Origin: Vigna angularis
Lineage: Eukaryota; Streptophyta; Magnoliopsida; Fabales; Fabaceae
NCBI RefSeq assembly: GCF_016808095.1
Contig: NC_068970.1
Span: 47,899,630 to 47,963,629 of the forward strand
Direction of reading: 5' to 3'
Length of the DNA stretch: 64,000 bases
Shown: one piece after another, positions 49,301 to 58,300 of the stretch
Numbering within the stretch: position 1 is the stretch's first letter
Layout of the letters: each line of letters opens with the position of its first letter
The notes under the pieces: generated by a model
The model's input: only the letters and a program-made list of their open reading frames with translations
Told to the model about the DNA's origin: nothing
Databases searched by the model: none
Position numbers and translations under genes: made by a program

Positions 49301-52300
49301 ATAAGAAGGCAGGGAGGTGTGTGAGTGATCTGGTGAGTGTGAGTGATCTGGGGAGTGAGTGAGTGATCTTGTATTATTGTAGCCAAAGAATACAAGAATA
49401 GGAGATTACTCCCTTCTCCAAGGGTTTCCCCTTCACAAAGAGCCAAAGCTCAATCTACAAGATTATCCAAAGTACCCAAACACAAGACCTCCCAGCCTTC
49501 TTATAAAGGCTCCTCTAACCAACTAACTAATTAACAACTAATTCCTAATCTATTTCCTTATATTTTGCACACATTATATCCTAACAGTTTGTAATGGGGA
49601 TTGAGGGGGGGTGGGGGTTAATATTTCAACTAGGACACATTGACTAGCGAGGTGTCATTGCTGTCTTGGTTGTGTGGCCAGGCCTTGTAATTAACTATTC
49701 CATATTATAAGCAGACTGAACTTGACCTAGCAATTCTTGTTTTTTCTTTCTACATTCTCCTTTTGGTCTTTTCTTTAAAGAATTCTGTATTCTATACTGT
49801 CTTATCATGATTGCATATTTATTTTTATTCATGGATGTTCTTAGGTGTACATGATGAAAATGACCGTGTTTATTGCCCTAAAATTGTACGGATTGGTCTC
49901 AAAGCACATCATTCTATCAAGGCTGTTTCCCTGGATGAACTTGTACGTGGAATATTAGACCAAATGTGTTTCAATTAGCTATGCTGCCACCATCATTATA
50001 TAATCTTTCATATCACTATTGTAAACTTTTGTTATAATGCCATGATTATGCCTCAGCAGGTCTGGAGGGGAACTTTGTTATTAATTTAACGGTTTTATTA
50101 ACATTAACGCTTGGGACTGACTGATTTGTGCATCTAAAAGTGGTATGTTTTTATTGATAAAGAAAACATTTATAGTTCAAAACTATAAAATGCAATGATT
50201 TTTTTCTTTTCCAATAAAAACTTACCACCACTTTTAGATGTTAATATTCAACCCTAAGGGGATGCTGACATTCTCCTGAAATGAATGAAGAGTCTTGATA
50301 TAATGAGTGATATGAAGTTAGATGAAAAGGCTCTAAAATTTGTTCCTAACAAAACATTGATTCTTTAGAGTTAATTATGCTGGTGAATGTTTTACTAGAA
50401 CCTGTGAAGTAGGTTATACTTCATTTCTTTTTAGATTACTTTAGCTTCTAATCATCCTTCCTGTTAAACTATAGGAAAGATTGAGATTGAATTGAGACTG
50501 TGTGTTTCTAATAAAACATAGATATTTTATTTATATTGAGAAAAAAGAATCATTACAATAAATAAGAGATTTTACATCCTCTAATAATAAAAGATATGAT
50601 ATCTGAATAAATAAAAAGGTTTCCAATAATATGTATATATAATCTATATATGTTTGATTATATAGGATTTGTTCCATATTTCTATAATGATAATATTCCC
50701 CCTCAAGTTGGAGCATATAATCATATATGCTTAGCTTTTTGCAAATATACTTGGTCCTCTTAGCAACTTGGTAAATATGTCAACTAATTGTTCACTAGAA
50801 TTGACAAACCTAGTGGTGATATCTTAAGACTCTAATTCTTCTCTTATGAGACGACAATTTGCCTCAATATGTTTGGTTCTATCATGAAAGATAGGATTAG
50901 AGGCAATGTGTCCTGCTACCAAGTTGACACATAAGGTGCATTTCAGAACATTATTCTAATATAAGCTCACAAGGGACTAATGTCATTGCCATGTAATATG
51001 CTTCTGCAGATTTTATCACAAAATTTTGTTTCTCACTTTTCCACATGTTAAATCATTTCAATAAGAACACAATACCCTGAAGTGTCACTTGGTGACCCTG
51101 CCTAGTTGTTGTCAGGATACCCAACAATTTGAGTATTTCACATATCTTCAAAATGAGGGCTGGCCACGAGGCTTCTTAATATACTTTAGGATCCGTATGA
51201 TGACATCTTGATAAGACCTTGAGAGTTTATGTTAAGGAAAAAAGAGATAAAAAACAGGACATAGGGTGAGGGAGGATGTTAGTTGGTTAGACGGTTGGTT
51301 GTTAGGTGAGAAGGGTTGGTTATATAGGGGGGAGGTGTGTCTTAGGGGGACAGATTTGGGTTTATTGTTGTAGTGACAGGATTATTACATCCTGGGTGAA
51401 AGGAGGATTGCTCCCTTGGTTGCTTACGAACATAAGTCTTTGTTACCAGAATAATAAAACAGTTTGGTTCTTTGGTGTGTACTGCATGTGGGTGTGTTGA
51501 AGTGTGTATCTGTGTGGGTTCAGGGTTCTTTCTGTCAAGAATCCTATCACATCTCAATGGTCTTGACAAGGAGAGTTTAAAAATTGACTTACTAAGGTCA
51601 TTGTAAAAGCAATACCGGTACGAGTCACAGTAGGTAATTTAGCATACCAACTAACCATTTGTACTGAGGATCAGAATATGGCTCTCCTTAGTTGGCTACA
51701 GGTTTGATACCTAAATCCATTGCTGTGTCCATAGGCGTAGCATTTCTAGAATGTCGAAAGTAAACTTTCTGACATATGGCCAAACCATGCACATAGTGTG
51801 TTACGTATCCAAGTAGGAGACATAACGAAATCACCCTTTCACACACTCACAACAAGCAAAATAATAATGAAAGAATGGAATTGAATGAATGAATATTTTT
51901 TATTGATGGTAATATCTGAACAAACAAAAGTAAACAATAATTGGGAGCATAACCTCCCTCACAAGACAATAATGTCTATCACAAAACTCAATAATCAAAA
52001 GCATACCCTTAACCCTAGACTCTAGCTTTATTTATACTAATTGTTTCCTGCTCATCTCTTTCTAAATATCTCCCTAGAATATATCTATATTTAATATAAA
52101 TATCCCTATATTTAGTGTAAATATTCCCCCGTATATTTCCCTAGCATATATCATTAATTATAAATATCTTATATTGTATATTTCCCTGGAATATATATTT
52201 ATTTACTCTAATTATCTTATACTGAATATTCTCCTCAAATATAGCTCCCTTTACTGTAATTAGTTCCCGCCCATCCTAACAGTTGTGACAGTTAGGATGG

Positions 52301-55300
52301 TAGCTCTTCAACTGTTCGGCTCAGGTCCTTTGCTGCTTCCTACTATTCGGCCTGGTCGCTCTCCCTTGTCCACCGTTCGGCCTGGTCGCTCTCCCTTGTC
52401 CACCGTTCGGCCTGGTCGCTCCCTGCCTTCCACCGTTCGGCCTGGTCGCTCCTCGCCTTCCACCGTTCGGCCTGGTCACTCCTCGCCTTCCACCGTTCGG
52501 CCTGGTCACTCCTCGCCTTCCACCGTTCGGCCTAGTAGCTCCTCGCCTTCCACCGTTCGGCCTGGTCGCTCCTCGCCTTCCTCCGTTCGGCTTGTTCCCC
52601 CCTGCCTCCTACCTTTCAGCTCCAACTCTTCACCTTCCACCATTCGGCTAGACCTTTCCACGCCATAGTTATCAAACTCACGAGTTAACTCGTTAACTCG
52701 TCCAACAAGTTAACTCGGAAGTAAACTCGCTTTTGATGTAAACTCGGTCAACTTGCCCCAACCCGAGAGTTTGCAACCGAGTTGGCGAGTTTAGAGAAGA
52801 AATTTTTAAACCAAAAACGACAACAATCATAATTGGTGCGCAAAACTGAAAAAGGAAAACTTGTCGTGAATAAAATGGCATCTCACCGCAAATTGTCTCT
52901 TCATTGCTCGTGGTGCCATCGTTTGCTCACGCTCGCGGCGCCACTATTCGTTCACCGTGTCGTTGCTTGCTCGTCGCACAATTGTGTCGTCGTTTGCTCG
53001 CTTGCCATTCTTGTCTCTGAGGTTGTCTTTAGTCTTCTTCTCGGTTTCAAAAAGATGAGTTTTCTTTTCCTCAGCTGCGCACCGTTTTCTGGAGGAAGGG
53101 ATTAGGGAATTTGTGAGTTTTGTCAGTTGCAGAAAGGGACTTGGGGGATTTGAGTTTTTTTTTGTCTTGTGGTATGCAACTTTTAGAAAGGTAATATATA
53201 TATATTAGGATTTTTAATTAAGAATTAGAGATTATTTTTAATTATTTAATAAATGTATAATGTATTGTAACGTTGTAGTTGGAAACTAAAATTAGGAATA
53301 ATTTAAAGTATGTTTAGGAATATATCAAATTTAATCAATAGTAGTCTAAGTTATCTTATTTATTAAAAAATAGAAATAAAAATAATTTAACTATTTTGTT
53401 TAATTATTTTATTATAATATTTGAATTAATATGTTATTTATAATTTTTTTCGTAAAAAAGTAAACTCTTACGAGTTTACGATTCGAGTCTACGAGTCGAG
53501 TTAACGAAGCTCTCGCGAGTTCAGGTAAACTCTCGAGTTTGACAACCTTGCTCCACGCCTTCCACCATTCGGCTACCGTTCAGCCTTTACAGTCAATACC
53601 GTTCGGCCTCACTTCCCTCCCACCTTCCTTCTCCTTCTCATATTCTTTCCAAACCTTATTATTACCCCCTACCTTATACCATAACATAGTGATTGCTTGA
53701 GACCATATAAGGACTTGTGTAGACACATACATATTAGACGACTTTTCCTAAATAACAAATCCAAGAGTATGCTCCATGTAGACTTCATCAAAATCACCAT
53801 GTAGCATTTTTTATGTCAAGTTGTAACAGAGTCCAAAGTGAATAACTGCAATGGAAAAGAGAAGTCTAATAGAACCTCCTCTTTTTCCATATTCTGGAAC
53901 CTTGTTTGCATAAGGCCATTCATGATTTGATGAGCTCTGAAAAGCAGGTAGTTTGTCTTTGTCCACAAAAGGATTGATAATATGCTAAATTTAATATTGA
54001 CAAACGTGCATTATTCTGTATGCTTTTGATCAATAGATATCCATGCAATGTATCTTAGCTCAACATTGAGAACTATGCCTAAGGTGTATTGGCACTTGAA
54101 GATGTTGAAGCTTCATCACTCTGCACTAGGACTGAAACTTTACATCATTTCTGGGCAAGGATCTCTGATCAATCAAATGATTTACCTTTGTGAGAAATGG
54201 AGAGGATTGGGAGAAAATATCCCCTTGTGTCTTGAATACACATAGGGTACTTTTATTTATAATGAAAGATACGGGCCAATGCCCTTAATACAGAATGGGC
54301 TAAGCCCAACTAACAGAAAAATAAATCTTAACATCTAACACTCGCCCTCAAGCTGGAGTATATAAATCATATGTTACAAAGATAATCAATTCTAGGTCCT
54401 CGTAAGGACTTAGTAAATATGTCTGCCAACTGGTTGCTTGAGTTAACAAACTCAGTCTTGATATCTCCGGATATGATCTTTTCTCGAATAAAGTGACAAT
54501 CAACTTCAATGTGTTTGGTTCTCTCATGGAAGACAGGGTTAGAGCTGATATGGAGAGCAGCTTGATTATCACATATAAGTGTCATTTGAGTGACATCTCC
54601 AAATTTCAATTCACTCAGTAATTGTTTAAGCCACACGAGCTCACAAGTAGCTGATGCCATAGCTCTATATTCTGCTTCTGCGCTGGACCTTGCCACAACA
54701 CTTTGCTTCTTGCTTTTCCATGATATCAGGTTGCCACCAACAAAGACACAATATCCAGAAGTAGACCTCCTATCAGAAGGGGAACCAGCCCAATCAGCAT
54801 CTGAATAGCAAACGATTTGTGTATCGTTGTTAGGACCATATAGCAAACCTTTTCCAGGTGATCCTTTAATATACTTCAGTATGCGAACAACCGCATCCCA
54901 ATGGTCTTCACATGGGGAGTTTAGGAATTGACTCACAACGCTAACTGCGAAGGAAATGTCAGGACGTGTAACAGTAAGATAGTTTAATTTACCAACTAAT
55001 CTCCTGTACCGTTCAGGATCTGAGAAAGGCTCCCCCTGATTTGGTAGGAGTTTGATGTTAGGATCCATAGGTGTCTCAACAGATTTAGAGTTCATTAACC
55101 CTGTTTCCTCCAAGATGTCTAACGCATACTTCCTCTGAGATATGACAATACCGGTGTTGGATTGTGCTACTTCAATACCCAAAAAATACTGGAGTTTGCC
55201 AAGATCTTTGGTTTGAAAATGATGGCAAAGGTGTTGTTTCATCTTAGAGATGCCAAGATAGTCACTTCCTGTGAGAACAATATCATCGACATACACTATT

Positions 55301-58300
55301 AAGTAGATACATCCAGCATTTGAGTGGCGATAGAACACTGAATGATCCGCTTCACTGTGAGACATACCAAATTGTTGAACAACACAGCTAAATTTACCAA
55401 ACCAGGCCCGAGGAGACTGTTTTAGGCCATATAAGGATTTGCGAAGACGACATACCAATCCAGATGACTCCCCCTGAGCAACAAATCCAGGTGGTTGCTC
55501 CATATAAATTTCTTCATGCAAATCACCATTAAGGAAAGCATTTTTGACATCAAGTTGGTGAAGAGGCCATTGGCGAAGAGCGGCCATGGCAATGAATAGG
55601 CGAACAGAGGTCATTTTTGCCACTGGAGAAAAAGTATCACCATAATCCAAACCAAAAATCTGTGTGTAGCCTTTAGCAACCAGTCGAGCTTTGAGACGAT
55701 CAATAGTGCCATCAGGACCAACCTTGATAGCATACACCCACCTGCAACCAACAACAGACTTTCCATATGGTAATTGGACAAGCTCCCAAGTTCCACTTTT
55801 CTGTAAAGCACTTAATTCATCCAGCATAGCTTGACGCCAACCAGGATGAGTTAAGGCGTCACCCACAGATTTGGGAATGGACACAGAAGAAATGGATGAG
55901 AGACATGTGTAAAAAGATGGTGATAATCTGTGGTAACTAAGAACAGTATAATGGGGAGAAGGGTTACGAGTAGAGCGTATACCTTTACGAAGGGCAATGG
56001 GCAGGTCAGACTCATTTGCTGGAGCCGGAGGAGACACAGGAACCGGCACTGGAAGTGAGCCATGAGGGAGACGATTGCGACGACTATACACCTGAAGGGG
56101 TGGTGATGAAGGACGATCTTGTGGTGAATGAGAGTCTAAAGAAGGAGGAAACAAAATGGGTGGAGTATCACCAGGAGGATCACAGAAAATAGGAATATCA
56201 ACAGTAACCGGTGGGGGTTCAGAACTCGAAGATGGATGTGAAAAGTAAAAAGAAGATTCATCAAAAGTAACATCAGCAGAGATAAAATGACGATTGAGGG
56301 AAGGAGAAAAACACTTATAGCCCTTTTGTGACCGTGGAAATCCTAAGAAGACACATTTGTGAGACCTAGGAGATAATTTATCAAGACCAGGGCTAAAATC
56401 ATGAACAAAACAAGTCGACCCAAAAACTCTAAGAGATAAAGGATGTAAAGGGTCTTGGGGAAATAAGATAGAATGAGGGATTTTGTTATCTAAGACGGAA
56501 GATGGCATGCGGTTTATGAGATAACATGCCGTGAGAACGGCGTCACCCCAAAAACGTGAGGGTACTTGACCATGAATTAGAAGAGTACGAGTTGTCTCAA
56601 TAAGGTGTCTATTCTTGCGCTCAGCCACCCCATTTTGTTGAGGGGTATAAGCACATGAGGTTTGGTGAAGAATGCCATGAGAAGCCATAAAATGTGTAAA
56701 CGATTGAGAAAGGTATTCACGACCATTATCACTACGTAAAGTTTGAATAGAGACCCCAAACTGTGTTTTTATTTCATTGAAAAATGATTGGAAAATAGGA
56801 AACAACTCAGAACGATTCTTCATTAAAAACAACCAAGTACATCTGGAATAGTCATCAATAAAAGTAACAAAATACTGAAAACCTAAAGTGGACTTAACAC
56901 GACTAGGTCCCCAAATGTCAGAATGAACCAATGAAAAAGGGGACGATGCCCGTTGTGAGACACTACGAGGAAAGGAACTACGAGTATGCTTTCCTAACTG
57001 ACAAGACTCACACGACAAACTTGATAATTGTGACAATCTCGGGACAAGTTGTTGTAGTTTGGCAAGACTAGGATGACCTAACTGAGCATGAAGAAGGGAT
57101 GGTGACTCCATGATTACGCCAACATGTGGAGAAGGGCGGAGATGGATAGGCCATGAGACTCACATCCTGTGCCAATCATGTGTTTCGAACTCCGGTCCTG
57201 CAACAAAACAGAATCTTTAGTAAATGAGATAACACAATTAAGGGTACGAGTTAGACGACTTATGGACAATAAGTTGAAGGGAGACCCGGGAACATAAAGT
57301 ACATGATCAATGGATATGGACGGAAAAATATCAACAGTACCAACACCATGAGATGAGACTCTAGACCCATCAGCCATTGTTACCGAGGGTAAATTATCCG
57401 GACATGACAAAGAAGAAAATAAGGACTTGTTACCAGTGATATGATCGGTGGCGCCTGAGTCAAGGACCCAAGATCCGAGGGAGTGAAAGTGAGTCAGACC
57501 AACAAAAGGTGTACCTGTGCGTGCAACAGATGCAGATGTAGTGGAACTAGAGTGCTGACGATCCTCATACCATCTGAGAAATTCGTTAAAGATTGCAGGT
57601 TTTTCTACGGTATTAGATGAAGTAGGAAGGTCTCCAGATGGATCAGAATTGGCCATTGCTACAGGTCGAGGAGGTCGTCCATGAAGCGCATAACATTGAT
57701 CAATTTTGTGGCCTAACTTGCCATAGTGGTCACATTTTGTAACACGTCCTTTATTTTGCCTGCGAGGCCGACTTCGATCATTACGTTGGATAGCCATAAC
57801 TGAGGAGTCATCAGTATGAGGAGATGTCTCAGTGACTGGTTTGCTCGGTATACGCAGAAGAGCTGAACAAGTAGAAGTAAAGTTGGGTATGACAGGAGAA
57901 CCCAAAATCTGATCACGGACATGAGAGACATCATCAGAGAGTCCGTATAAAGCCAACAACATGAAGAACTTTGATCGTTGTTCCAGTTCTTCAGCAGGAG
58001 TGGGAGCAGGAGGTAATATATCATTAAAATCATGAAGAAGGGCATGAATTTTACCCAAATATTCGGCCATGGGACCATGATTGCGTGGACCAATAACAGT
58101 TAATAGGTCCTGACAAACACCATACAGGCGTTGAGTGTCATTTGTGTATAACAACTTCGCCTGTGCCCAAACTTCTGAACATGTTTCATATGATCGAAAC
58201 ATTTGTTTCAACGAGGAGTGAATGGTGGATTTTATGACAATGCATAGCTGAGCATCAATTTTCATCCAGCGGGAAGTGTCATCCGTTGTAGCAGTAGTCA

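Larger units (their letters stand above)
45642..49586 (+). mobile_element. Ty3/gypsy relic with inverted right LTR, in MAA3 intron 10
   Basis: The left LTR begins TGTTAGGATATAATGTGTGC at 45642 and ends at CCTAACA 45935. The right end reads TTATATCCTAACA, the reverse complement of the LTR start. Both outer edges carry the 5-bp duplication GTTTG (45637-45641 and 49587-49591). Inside are a frame-broken gag (about 46200-46520), an inserted solo LTR (46886-47130) and an inserted gypsy LTR fragment (47591-48837). Integrase, reverse transcriptase and RNase H are absent. Confidence 0.65.
51799..53686 (-). mobile_element. Solo LTR with nested MITE and minisatellite
   Basis: Starts TGTTACG and ends ACCATAACA, flanked by TAGTG (51794-51798 and 53687-53691). 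Without the nested MITE it is about 1 kb. A TATAAATA box on the minus strand (near 52030) suggests the LTR is oriented minus. No interior sequence of its parent element is in the window. Confidence 0.78.
50522..53990 (-). pseudogene. Decayed Copia element C with nested insertions
   Basis: Read on the minus strand, 50698 onward starts with a polypurine tract (rc of CCCCCTCAAG) and then the RNase H tail matching the intact Copia elements at 54.3 and 61.5 kb. Pieces of the reverse transcriptase follow to 51798 and resume at 53692 (the segment 'AGACCATATAAGGACTTG' aligns with the intact elements). Dense stops make it non-coding. A 341-bp solo LTR (51209-51549) and a long solo LTR (51799-53686) interrupt it. 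The LTR portion at 50522-50697 is a guess. The upstream part past 53990 is not recognised. Confidence 0.6.

Noticed and set aside
52345..52600. Regular 30-bp repeats that could suggest a CRISPR array
   Set aside because: Units are contiguous with no unique spacers, the DNA is from a plant, and the array sits inside an LTR.
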